Below the pieces are notes generated by a model. That model made no database searches. It was given only the letters and a program-made list of their open reading frames with translations, and was not told the origin of the DNA. A stretch of DNA of 64,000 nt. Source: Myrmaecium sp. VS I D KN 1 (lineage: Eukaryota > Ascomycota > Dothideomycetes > Valsariales > Valsariaceae). Both the position numbers and the translations under genes were made by a program. Shown here in pieces: positions 1 to 11,092 of the stretch. The stretch lies in assembly GCA_019775845.1 (NCBI GenBank), contig JADQAV010000020.1, positions 558,001 to 622,000 on the forward strand, read 5' to 3'. Position 1 is the first letter of the stretch. Every line of letters starts with the position of its first letter.

Positions 1-1612
1 AGGAGAGGGGGTTTGGGGGGTTGCCATGGTTGGTGGGTGGGTTGAGAGATGTGAGGGAGTGGATGGATGGATGGATGGGTTTGAGGTGGGAGGTAGGGAT
101 GAAAGATGAGGAGAGGGATGAGAGATTAAGATGAACCGATTGATAGTGATTCGACTATCTACGAGGGCAAGGGGAGGATCAATTTAAGGGAAAGCAAAAA
201 GCCACGAGGAGAGAGCTCCGACACATTCATAAAAAGGGGGTGAAGGGGTCCACAAAGGGTCCGAAGGCCGGTGCCGGTCCGGCGGGCTGGAAAAGAAATG
301 GAATGGGATAGGATGGGTGTGATAGGTACAAATGGCTGGAGAGCAGCAGTGGAGCAGACGGGAATTCCAGGAACCCAAGAAGGAGAAGAAGAGGAGGAGG
401 AAGGGCCGCAGAGATCCAAAAGAGAGTGGGCGAGGATGGGTTTATGGAAAAAAGTGAAGCAGGAGCAAAGAGATTAGGACCAGCCGTTCGACCGATAGCA
501 AACAGCGCACGGCGCGAGAGGAAGCCCAAGTTCACGCACGGGTGCGGTCCCAGTGACAGTGAATGACAGTGGTGAGAGTGAGAGCCCGGAGGTGCCACCG
601 ACCTGATTGGCAGCGGGGATGGGATGGGAGGGAGGGCAGTTGAGCGGGCGACGGTCGACCGGTGGACCGGGAGAGAGAAGAAGGGATGGTGTGAGCGTTA
701 GGACGGGTGAGCCGGTGGGGGGGGCGATGGACGCGGTGGGCCCGGGGCGATCCACAAAAGGGGAAAGGAGGCGGGTGAGGCTCGGCGTTCTGGGTGGGGC
801 GTGGGAATCGTGGGATTCCTGTGAATCCACTGGACACCCGGTGGAGGATTTTAGCTCCAGACGGAATTCGCCGTGGTCCCACCGAGTCGTCTCCTGCTTG
901 AGGGGAGGAGGGGAGCAGATCTTTTTCTGTGAGCGGAGAATTCCGGTGTTGACTTGGCTTGCCGGTGATAGAGTGCTGGTGCTTGCAGTCCTGGCGGGGA
1001 AAGATAGAGTGAACTGGCGGAATCGGTACCGCCATCGCGGGCGGGAAATCCGACAATCGGACAGTCGGGGTCCACGGGGTCCACGATTCACTTCCGGTGC
1101 CGCGTTTCCCTTCCGTTCCAGGGAAAGCCCGGCGGCGGAGAAGCGGGGCGGAAGGAGGGCGGACGACGGCCTAAGGCTCAAGGCGGATTAGCGGTGGGGC
1201 GGACCCGATCCTGTCCGCCCGTCCGCCGCGCTCCGGCCCTTCCCTCGCCCTTCCCTAGCTTTTCCCTTCATCTCCATCCCCGGCCGCCGTCGCCACCCTC
1301 ACCAGACCGGTCACCCCGCCACTGGCGACGGCGTCTGGGGCCAGCGATCCATGCTCCATTCATGTCCAGCTATCCTCCTTCTGATGAATCCTTTCGCCCT
1401 GGTCTGGAAGGGTTTTTATCCACCCTCCCCAATCGAGCTCTTCTCATTCATCATCATCTTCTCCTTGACCTCTGTCTTTCCCCCTTTCCATTTCCATCGC
1501 GATGCATCTTCATCTTCACTAGGGAAGGACAGCAACCTACATTCACACCGCGTCGACCATGCACTGAGAACATCGAACATCATCTAATCCAATCTACAAC
1601 CACCGGTTCACC
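1..1612. other. Intergenic / upstream region, no gene supported
   Basis: G-rich, low-complexity DNA upstream of the rhodopsin-domain gene. Both strands are open in several frames over 474-1191, but the translations are rich in Arg, Pro and Gly, have no recognisable domain, and look like the by-product of GC-rich sequence. A GGAT microsatellite lies at 61-79. Pyrimidine-rich sequence between about 1200 and 1520 probably holds the core promoter and 5' UTR of the downstream gene; no clear TATA box is seen. Confidence 0.6.
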
Positions 1613-3201
1613 ATGTCCAACTCCTCCGACCTTTACATCCCGGGCACCACCCCGTTCAACGCTGACCAGCGCTCCCAATCGAGCGCCTCCATCGCCATGA
1701 CCGTCATCGCCGTCGTCTTCGTCGGCCTGCGCTTCGTCGCCCGCTTCCAATCCGGCGTGGGGATCCGCGCTGACGACTATTTGATTCTGTTCGCCATGGT
1801 ACGAAGCTGCCGCATCACGCCCTCGCTCACTGGATCCCTTGGCCGTTCGCGCCAGTCTCGAAACCCTCCCTGCTAACAACCACCTCACAGCTCTGCTTCG
1901 TCGCCCTTCTCCCCATCACCCTCAAAAGTACGTCCCATCCTTCCTCTCCCAAGCGCCCCCCTTGATCCTCGCGAGACTCACCACCCCACCTCACACAGTA
2001 ATCTGGTACGGCGCCGGGCACCCGCTCGCCACCATCCAGAACTACCCACACGTCCTCACCGAATGCCTCAAGCTCTTCATCGGCGTCGAGCTGACGTACG
2101 GCACCTCGCTCACCACGACCAAGCTCTCCATCCTGCTCATGTACTTCCGGATCTTCGACGTGCGCACCAACCGGCGCTTCCGGGCGTCCGTCTACGCGCT
2201 CGCGGCGCTGTGCGCCGCCTGGTGGGTCGTCATCGCCTGCATCTCCATCTTCGGCTGCCGGCCCATCAACGCGTTCTGGGAGCCGCTGACGGTGGCGGGC
2301 ACCTGCGTGGACCCGCGCAAGTTCTTTATTGGGAACGCGATGACGAATATCTTTTTGGATGTGGGCATTTTGACTCTGCCTGTCGTGGAGATTTCGAAGC
2401 TGCAGATGAGGTTGGAGAGGCGGTTGAGTATTATCGTGATTTTTTTGACGGGGAGCTTGTGCGTCTTTTCCTCCCCCCCCCTTTACACTCGGCTACCCGC
2501 TGACGTGAATCCCTCCGCAGCGTCATCATCGCTTCCTGCGTCCGCCTCAGCATCATGTGGCACATCGACCTGACCGACTTCACCAGTACGTCCCCCCCCT
2601 TCCTCCCATCCAACACCGCACTAACCCCCCTTCCCTTCAAACAGAGGGCCTCGGCCACGGCCCCTTCACCTGGAACACCGTCGAGAACGGCTTCGCGCTG
2701 ATCTGCGCCTGCCTGCCGACCCTGGCGCCGCTGCTGCGGGCCTGGATCCTGCAACCCCTGCACCTCTCCGGCTTCACCGGGTCACGCTCGCAGCAGCAGC
2801 AGCAACGCAACAAGCCCGGCGCCGGCGGCAACAGCGAGCGGCCCTCCGCGTACCGGTTGAGCGAGCGACGGAAGGGGGGGTTTGGGGAGCTGGAGGATGA
2901 GGAAGAAGGGGAAGAGGAGGAGGGGGAGATGGGGTTGCGGGTGTTGGATGGGAGGGCGCCCGGGAAGGGACCGATGAGGGGGGCGGTGGTGACGGTGACG
3001 AGTGAGGTGGAGGAGGGGGAGAGGGGGAAGAGTGGGGGGGAGACGACGACGGGGACGGGGACGGGGACGGGGACGGGGAGTGCGGGTGGGAGTGAGGATG
3101 AGGTGCCGTTGAGGGGGATTAGTGTGAGGAGGGAGGTGGAGTGGGAGGAGGAGGATGGGACGGGGATGGGGGTGGGGGTGGGGAGGAGGGGGAGGAAGTA
3201 G
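1613..3201 (+). CDS. Rhodopsin-domain integral membrane protein, Pth11-like family
   Basis: Predicted 434-aa protein from five exons: 1613-1798, 1891-1927, 1999-2458, 2521-2585, 2645-3201. All introns have GT-AG ends (GTACGA, GTACGT, GTGCGT, GTACGT donors) and the phases join cleanly. The product shows the seven-helix fungal rhodopsin-like domain (PF20684 type): an ADDYLIL motif after helix 1, a conserved YGTSLTTTKLSILLMYFRIF segment, FGCRPINAFW, then LDVGILTLP and a late ALICACLPTLAPL helix. Such proteins sit in the plasma membrane and include Pth11-like candidate G-protein-coupled receptors and many uncharacterised members; the ligand is unknown. The last ~150 residues are a cytoplasmic tail with Gln, acidic and Gly-Thr repeat tracts. 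Assignment to the domain family is firm; receptor function is inference. Confidence 0.88.
3050..3080 (+). repeat. GGGACG-type microsatellite inside a coding tail
   Basis: Tandem GGGACG units encode a Thr-Gly repeat in the cytoplasmic tail of the rhodopsin-domain protein. Repeat-number changes here would alter tail length in steps of two residues without breaking the frame. Confidence 0.8.
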
Positions 3202-3789
3202 GATGGGATATAGGGGAGGTTGGTTCGATCGGGTTTTTTTCTTTCTTATGTGTTTGGTTCCCTACTTGCCCTTCTCGGATTTGGGGAGACTATCTTATAC
3301 CATCTTGAAAGTCACGATGATATCCCTTTCCTTTCTTTCCTGTCATTTCTATTGGATGTCTGTCTACCTAAGGCAATGAAACGCATTCTTTTCCTCCGTT
3401 GCTGGGCAAAGAAAAAAAGAAATAAACCAAGGCCAGGCGTCGATGACCGACAAACCCTCTCCCACAGCGTCTTGGATCATGTAAGACAATGAATACGACG
3501 GCGTCTCAAAGTGAAGAAAGGTGGTGTCTTAAGGAGCGACAAGGAGAGAATCTACATGGAGGTAAACGGCGACATAAAACAAATCGGGAAGAAAGTCTGT
3601 GGCAGCGGATATAGAACTGAGCACCAATAGAAAAATGCCGTAGTGATGGAAGAATAAAAAAGAAAAGCAAACATCGAAGTGTAACTTTCCAGACGCCCCC
3701 TCCACCCAGAAAACCCTCTCCCCAACGCCCCCTCCAGAAAACAACCCCGTCCCTCCCAACCTCCTCTCCACTCCACCCCACCCCCACAA
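3202..3789. other. 3' intergenic region between two convergent genes
   Basis: Lies between the ends of the rhodopsin-domain gene (+) and the coiled-coil gene (-). It is less GC-rich than the flanking exons, with T-rich runs near 3235-3245 and A-rich runs near 3412-3425 and 3650-3665 that fit 3' UTR sequence on both sides. No gene is seen. Confidence 0.6.
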
Positions 3790-5991
3790 CTACGGCGACA
3801 AAAAATCATCCCCCCCACTCCCCGCCCTCACAGCCGGGGCAATAACACGGCCAGAGCGCGCGCGCACCCGGCGCGAGCCCGCAAACGGCGCCCCTTCACC
3901 ACGAGTATCACGAGCCTCCCTCGCCGCATCCCAGAGCTGCGAGGCAAACAGCGCCGCGCCATCGGTGAGGCGCGCGGGCGGGTGGCGCATGAGCCAGATC
4001 TGCGGGAGGATGACGATGAATTGCTGTTCCGGGCCGTCGGGGGGGGCGGGGGGGTTTGAGGCTGGTGGTTGTGGTGGTGGGGGAGGGGGAGGAGGTGAAC
4101 CGCCGCAGTCGCCGCCGCGACTCGATGTTGTGGAGCTGGAAGACGGGTTCGAGGCGCGGGCGGATGCGTTGGACGGAGGACCAGAGGGTGCGGGCGTCGG
4201 CGAGGAGGGCGCCCAGCTCCGCGCCCAGGGCCTCGAGGGTGGCGGCATCGAAGACGTTTTGTAGCGCGGCGAGTCTGGCGATTTCGTCCTGGATGCTGTC
4301 GTGGCGCTCGCGCGCGGCGGAGTCGTGCTCGTTGGGCGGGATGGAGAGGAGGGTGGCGCGTAGGAAGGCTTCTTTGGGGGCGTTGCTGAGTGCGAGGTTG
4401 GAGGTGATTTCTCGGAACCCGCTGGGTTCGGGGAGCGTGTAGGTTGGTTGGAAGAGGTGGCGGTCGATGAGCCGGGCGAGGATGCCGAGGACGGTGGCTA
4501 TGCGCACTTCTTTGGCTGCTGTTGAGTTGGATTTGGGGAGTGGGACACGGTAGTCGAATGGCTTGGTCTCTTCAAGGTTGGCGCAGAACGTCTGGGGACA
4601 TAGGTTATTATGAGCGGTGTGAGTGATATGAGACAGAGCAAGGGGAAGCTTACCTGGAGTGAACTGTCGGGAAGGTCTTGGCCAAAGTACTTTGTGACCA
4701 AGTCCGTCGCCGTTCGCCATAGCCGTCCGATATCCCTGGATCTGATTATCAAAGATTAGCCGGCCTTGGTCGAAATCTAAGAACGAATTCACACTCACAT
4801 AGCCTGCGTATCCCCATCAAACAGCTTCACCGCATAGCCCTCCACCTGCTCCAGCCTCACCTTCGCCTCATCATGCTCCTTCAAAAGATCATCATGCTGC
4901 GAAACCAAATTAGACAACGCCCGCTCCAGCTTCTCAACAAACCCCTTATTCTTCTCTAGCTCCCCCGCCAGCTCCCCCGCCTCCAGCGTCTTCATCTCCA
5001 GCTTCTTCGTCTTATCCTTATACCCCGCCTCGAGCTTACGACCAAGTGACTTATACCCCTCGAGATCCTTCTCCAGCTTCGCGATCGCATCGTCCTTCTC
5101 CCGCTGCAGCTCCCCGTTCGCTTCCTCGATCTTAGCGATCGCCTCGTTCTTCTCCGCCTCCAGCCGGTCCATGGTTTCTAGCTTTTCCTTTTCTAGTCGC
5201 GCGGTCGCTTCTTCTTTTTCCGTTTCTAGCCCGTTGATCGCCTCTGACTTCTCTTTCTCGAGGTTTGTGATCGCTTCGTTCTTCTCTTTTTCCAATTACG
5301 CCGCGATGACCCTCTCCTTCTATAACGTCGCTGTGAGCTCGGCCTTTTCGCCTTGAAGCCTCGCTGCTAGCTCGACCCTTTCCTTCCCGAGGTTCGCGAC
5401 AGCCTCCGCCTTCTCCTCCTGCTGCTTCGTCACCGCGGCCTCCATCTCCCCTTTCAGCTGGGTAGTCACCCCCTCCTTTTCCAGCTGCAGCTGCGCGACC
5501 GCCTCCTCCATCTCCCCCTTCAGCTGCACAACCACCTCCTCCTTCTCCCCTTGCAACCTTGCAACCACCTCCTCCTTCTCCCTCCCCATCCTCTCCACCA
5601 GCTCCTCCCTCTCCCCCTCCACCCTCCCAACCATCTCCTCCCTCTCCTTCACCATCCCCTCCCTCCACCCCCTCCACTCCTCCACCCTCCCCTCATACAA
5701 CGCGAACAGGGCCCGCATCTCCACCCCATGCCTACCTCGCTCCTCCTCGCGCTCCCTCCCTAACTCCTCCGGCCGCTTGTCGCGCGTCTGCAGCGCGGCT
5801 TGCAGCGCCGGGATGCGCTCGAGCGCGGCGATCAGGTCGAGAAAGGTATGGTTGCTTGTGAGCGCGGTGATGGCGTTGCGGAAGTCTTGGACGGTTTGGG
5901 AGGGGTGGGTGGGGGTGGTGAGGTGGATGGTGCCCTCGCTGTCGCCGCTGTCTGTCGCGGACGCTGGGGAGGAGGTTTGCGTAAGGGACAT
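3790..5991 (-). pseudogene. Coiled-coil protein gene, disrupted (two in-frame stops, one frame change)
   Basis: Reading leftwards, the likely start is the ATG at 5991 (MSLTQTSS). Exons are 4799-5991, 4654-4741 and 3790-4591, with introns GTGAGT...CAG (57 nt) and GTAAGC...CAG (62 nt). Residues ~100-400 are a long charged coiled coil built of ~11-residue units of the type QLxxEKEEA. Two stop codons, TAG and TAA, interrupt the coil in the same frame near 5320 and 5296; both occupy places where neighbouring units have Gln (CAG/CAA). After the coil comes a globular part (RDIGRLWRTATDLV, then ILARLIDRHLF). Near 4030-4055, beside G8 and G7 runs, the sensible reading frame changes by one base and continues as EQQFIVILPQIWLMRHPPARL to the stop at 3790. 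Either the gene is decaying or the assembly has errors here. Function unknown; an atypical in-frame intron over the stops is a weaker alternative. Confidence 0.55.
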
Positions 5992-7292
5992 CGCTGCTGT
6001 GATGGGTTTGGAGGACGGCGAACGGCGTCGAGGTCTCGAAAGCTGGTGGGGTGGGCGGCGGAAGGGCAGGATCGGTTTTATGTGCACGTTATGGAGCGAC
6101 CTACCTAGAGGTCGGTTTGCCGCTGGTAGCGTCGCTATCAGTGCGTGAAGATGTGAGCGTAAGACTGGCCGCTGCCAGCGCATCGGAGGAACACCGGGCT
6201 TGAGTCCGTTCGATGTGAGTATCTATTATGTGTGCCGAAGTTCCCTGGCAGTGGATTAAAGAGAGAAACCGCTGCTGGACGTCGCCGTGAGGATCTGCAA
6301 ACTAGAATGCCATCCATTGAGGCGGAACCTGTGGGAGCCTTATTGGATCCGGGGTTCCTGTCTGTCAGTCCCGCTGCAGGCGAGGGATCCCCGCGCCCGA
6401 GGACAACGGCCGACAGGCATTTGTAACAGTCCTTCGGGGGGTATCCTGCTTTCACACGACTCACCAAACACCCATCTGCCTCCCCTAGAACCCGGATGTA
6501 CATTCACTCACCAACGGTCAACGTGGGCGCGACACACTTGCGGAAGCCTTGACAGCAGTAGTGCCAGCACAGCGGACGAGGGAGAGAAAAATACTTATGG
6601 TAAGGAGGTGGTGGAGTGGGTGTTGAAACGGGGCGGGGATGGATGGGTGGGAGGATGCAGGGCATGCGGATGGCGCCGGTTTGGGACTACGGCGCATCGG
6701 GCTGCAGAGGGCTGCGGCTTATTCGTCGGCTTGGTGGATGGCTAGCGGGGGAGGGTGGTTGTTTGGGTTTGCTTTTGGGGGTGGGGATGGTATAGCTGAT
6801 TCTGAACGCGGGTGGCATTTCGGACAGGCAAATAAAGAGGTTCATCGCGTGGACAGTATAATATGTATGGAGGTCACGTTCCGAAGTCTTCTCTCACCGA
6901 GAGGCCCATCCACTTCTCCGTCGCTGACACCGTATTTGTTGGACCGCCTCATGCTGTCACAGAAGCTATCCAGCGTTTACACAACCCTGGGAGCAAGTGG
7001 TGAGTAACATCAGCTCATGAAATGGAGAAAGAAAAGTAAATAAACCAAGTTTGATTCATTCAATCGCGAGCACTTCACATAAGGGCGACGTCGTGGTAGA
7101 GGAAATGTGCCCTCTTCTACCTATTATCACACAAGCTTTCCTTCGTCTGCCCAACCACGGACGCGGTGACTTCAGCTCGAGCCACGGAGAAAAAGGATCA
7201 CGGAGCAAATCCGAACAAACCAAAATCGCTTCATCCACTCATAACACGCTCAAACACAAAAACCCAAGAAACGCCCCCTCCCTCTCACCCCC
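5992..7292. other. Intergenic region, no gene seen
   Basis: Separates the start of the coiled-coil gene (5991, -) from the end of the 733-aa gene (7293, -). Several short frames are open on both strands but none has a domain, plausible splice signals, or composition like the neighbours. The upper half should hold the 3' UTR of the minus-strand gene on the right and the lower half the promoter of the coiled-coil gene. Confidence 0.55.
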
Positions 7293-9612
7293 TCACACAG
7301 CCTCCACCTTCATCTTCTCCGTCTTCACCGGCGCCTGCCACCCCGTCTGCAGCACATCCTTCGCCGCGCGGAGCCTCACATCACCCCCCACAGGGGTGTC
7401 ATACGTCACGGTCGTAAACACATTACAATCCGCATCCATCCCCAATCCCTTAAACATGAACACGTCGCCCGCGGGAAGGATGACCGTCGCGCCCAAACTC
7501 TCCGTCAAATCGTTCAGCGCGCCCTGCACCAGCTCCTTCCCACCCTTGGCCACATCCTCCCCAATCGCCGTCAAACTGCCCAACTCCTCCGTAAAAAACC
7601 CGCCCCAGAACCCCGCCCAGTTGTGCGCGTGATTGTAATGCCAAAACCCCGGATCGCGGCGGAGGGGGGCGGTGGGGGGTAAACCCTCCTGACTAACCAG
7701 CTCGCCATGGCCATCCGCGAGGTGGGCCGCGTGCACGCTCTCGACGGCGAAACTCCCGCGGTTCGCGGCGCTGGTGCCGATGGCGAGGACGTGCTGGAAG
7801 TTCAGCCAGAGGTTGGCGTCGTAGGCCTCCTCCCAGTTGTCGTCGCCGAGCTTGTCGACGTGGATGCCGCCGAGGCCGACGGCGGAGGTCACGCCCGAGG
7901 CGACGTCGCCGAGCCAGTCGCCCACGTGGCTCGTGACGAGACGGCGGAAGAATTTGATTTTGATGGTGGTGTAGCTGCCGATGGTGAACTGCAGCCGGCG
8001 CTTGATGTCCTCGTCCGAGTCGCGGAGTTCGTTGAGGTTGTCGTATGTGATGTGCACGGTTGTGTCGTCTGGAGCGAGGAGGTTGGTTAGTAAGTATTGA
8101 GGCACAGGCGTTCGGTGGGTGCGGGTGCTTACATTCGATCTTCACAGACTCGGTCGGGTCGTCCAGACCATTCTGGGCGATGACGCGGCGACTACTGCGC
8201 AAGCTGTTCGTCATGATGTACTCGTTATTCCGACTCAACTGCCGCGTCGGCGCGCTGATCTCATTGCTAAAGTTCAGCTGGCCGCGCATATTCAAATGCT
8301 TATACTTGCTCTCGATCAAGCTGGCAATCTTCGTCGTCACCATCTCCGGGCTGAGGTAGAACAGCGGAGCGACGGAGCTACCAATCCAATGATTCACAAA
8401 GATATCCTGGCAAAAGAACAGCGCGCCGTCCGCCGAGCCGGGGATGGCTTTTTGCTTCACGCGCCCAAAGACGTTCTGCGGGAAACGCCCGGCCCCATCG
8501 ACGCCGTCGTCGATGTGGCGTTCGCGGCCCGGTTGGTCGAAGTAGGGCGGTTGCAGGGCGCGGTGGGTGAGCATGCAGTAGTTGAGCGTGCCGGCGGAGT
8601 AGACGCTCGAGGGCGAGAGGTTGCAGCGGAAGGATTTGGGGACGAAGTAGGCGGGGCTGGGGATATTAGCTGCGGCGGCAGCTGGGTTGACTTTTTTAAA
8701 CTCGGGCTTCTTCTGCGAGACGGTGTAGCCGAGGACGAATGGGTTGTCGGGTGTTGGGCCGTTCAGGGGCTTGGAGTCCTTTTTGGGGCGGAACTTGTCC
8801 ACCAGCATCTCCTTGAGGGCTTGGACGGGGTCTTGGTTTTGCACCACTTTGCCTTGCCGGTTCCGGATTTCGGTGGGCTCGTTCCCGTTCTCGTCGAGCA
8901 AGTTGAAAGATTGAATCATTCGGGCGCTTTGCATGACGCAGAAAATTGTTGACACTTGGAAGTTGGAGGAGTTGACCTCCTCGAGCTTTTTCTTGAGTCC
9001 GTCGCTGATGGAGATCTTGCTGTCCTCCTGGCTGGCAGGCCCGATAATCTCTGGAAGTGTCGTCAGCTCATTGCCCTAACGGATCTATCGCACACCATAC
9101 TTACCTTTGAATACGTCCTGGACGTCTTGCTTATCGATCAAAACCGCCCACGAAATCTCCCACCCGTTGATCACCACTTCCGGATACCGGACCATGTCAT
9201 TACCCTCATCGTCTTGATCATACACCTCCTTGTAGACCAGCACGCTGTCCCCCGTCTTCCCCTTGGCGATATCTTCCTCGGAGAGCTCCCACTCCTCGGC
9301 CTTGCGGAACTTGAATTTGATGATAGCCTGGCGATACTTGTCGGCGGCGTCGGAGATGCGCTCACCGGTGAAGTCAACCTGAGGGCAACACACGTAGGCA
9401 TCGAGCCCGTCCCGGGCGTTGATGACTTTGCCATTGGCGAGGACCTTCTTGGTGTGGAAGTGCATCTCATGGTTGATGAGGTGGGTGGGTCCATTGGGGA
9501 TGCGGGGATCGACTTCGGTTAGGTAGAGGACTTTGAGTTGGCGGTTGATGGCTTCTTGGGAGATGGAGAGGAGTTGGTCGTAGCCAGCCAGCGTTCCTTG
9601 GTCGATCGGCAT
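7293..9612 (-). CDS. Large uncharacterised protein (733 aa), possible TULIP-like fold
   Basis: Three exons read leftwards from the ATG at 9612: 9105-9612, 8133-9050, 7293-8068, joined by 54-nt and 64-nt introns with GTAAGT and GTAAGC donors; phases match. The protein opens with YDQLLSISQEAINRQL, then beta-rich segments ending WEISWAVL, a second block with MQSARMIQSFNLLDENG, and a C-terminal region with GDWLGDVASGVTSAVGLGG and a Trp/His-rich stretch (HYNHAHNWAGFWGGFF). No signal peptide or membrane helix is evident. I do not recognise a named family. The opening motif and the pattern of two alternating beta/helix halves recall lipid-binding TULIP proteins, but that is only a visual impression. 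It is transcribed away from the 1474-aa gene, and both use similar Gly/Val-rich amphipathic stretches, so a joint role is possible but unproven. Confidence 0.82.
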
Positions 9613-11092
9613 GATTGGGGATTCGGAAGAGATGTGAGGATTGGTCTGGCTTGTGTAGTTCGGAGTCGTTGTGGGGCTTGGATAGACTCTTTATAAGGAA
9701 AAGGGAGTTAACAGATGCCCGCAGCTGTTCTCCCCTTTTTGTCGGTCTCCCCGGTGGTTGCTGGAAGCGGAGAGGCCGAAGTGACAATGTCCTCTTGGAC
9801 GATAAGGCGTTCCATCCACTTCAGCTTAGCCACCGTCCATCAGCTGGGCAACCTCGGCTTCCCATCGCATCCTTCACCGCCCAACAGAAGTGCTTTTTCC
9901 AGCAACAGTCCCGCCTAGACCCAGCCACAGCTCGTTTCCGCGCCCCATCGCCACCGAGAAGCGCGGAGTTTGGGGTCGGTGACCATCTCGTGGCGTGGAG
10001 GCCTGTGAGCTGAACTGCATCCCCACAGGGTCATTCACTGCGCAGAAGTTGCCGAGCAAGTGGGTGATAAGATGAAAGATGGAGCCGGGAGTGGGGGGAG
10101 ACACGGGACATAGCGCGGTGGAGCCGTCAGCCGCAGCGGGACGGGAGCATCCAGACCCAGAGATGGAGTGAATCCAAGACACGAGCCGGAGAGGATGTAC
10201 AGTGTATTGGCACAGCCGGTGGTTAGCGCTGCATAATGCACGTCTTGTTGCAAGGAGAAAACAACCTTGGGACGGCTTTTCATTCGTGTAAACCAGGATC
10301 TCAAGCCACATGCATGGCGTAAGCTAACCACCGGCGATGCCAATACTCTGTAATTCCCATGGCTGGCGGAAAGCTGCAAGTATCGAACGGTTTGGGGACG
10401 GGGTAGGTGGGGGCCTGAAGGTCGTCCGCCGGAGAGGACGGTCGATGCCTGATCCGGCGTAGGGAGGTGGATCCGCTTCCGAATCCGCCCCAGCGGCTCG
10501 CCAACCCCCGCCGTTGCCGGACGGTCCAGACCGCCGGGGCCGCCGGGGCTGACGTTGCCCCCGGCACACCGGCGCGAAAACGAATCTCGGTCCGGAGCAT
10601 TTCTCCTCTCTCCACGTGCATCCCCCACAATCTCGCGGCAGAGCTGATCCCTGACATACATACTGTACTGTACCAAACGCTATCAGCTTCTGTTTCCCAA
10701 CTGTGAACTGGGCGCTTGGAACACTCACACGCACACATACATACAGCCCCGGTGTGGCTGGCTGAGGCGCCTTGTGGATCCGCTCCTGGGCTGTTGAGGA
10801 CGGAGAACGCGCTCGAAGAGGTCAAGACGGTGGCGTGCCGGGGGATCAGCGGGCAGCTGAAAGCCGCGCGCCCCGATAAATCGATGGCACAGAGCTGAAG
10901 GGTAAACACGCCGAAGATGGGCTCTGGTGAGTGTGGACGAGGAGCTGGGTGCGAGGCCATAAGAAGCCCGTCGCGCATGGAAGGGAGGACCTACCTGCTG
11001 GAACGATCAAGTGGTTCGAATCGGGCTGCTTTGTTACCTTCTTCTTCTTCTTCCTCACGTCCAGCAACCCTGATATCGCAGCATCTGTCGCC
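9613..11092. promoter_or_regulatory. Shared divergent intergenic/promoter region
   Basis: 1.48 kb between two divergent ATGs. On the minus strand a TATAAA-type box lies at 9690-9695, about 80 nt before the ATG at 9612. No equally clear TATA box is seen for the plus-strand gene; its ATG at 11093 is in a good context (GTCGCCATGG) after pyrimidine runs at about 11033-11062. Short open frames in this stretch have no domain support. Confidence 0.5.

Noticed and set aside
474-1191. Overlapping long frames on both strands
   Set aside because: Arg/Pro/Gly-rich translations without domain or splice signals; expected by chance in this G-rich sequence.
5132-5677. 181-codon Gly/Glu-rich minus-strand frame in the coiled-coil gene
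   Set aside because: Off-frame reading of the repetitive coil; it avoids the stops only because repeats stay open in other frames.
7693-8132. Extension of exon 2 of the 733-aa gene as a 420-codon frame
   Set aside because: The extra C-terminus is Arg/His-rich nonsense after a good GTAAGC donor; the spliced reading restores a natural protein.
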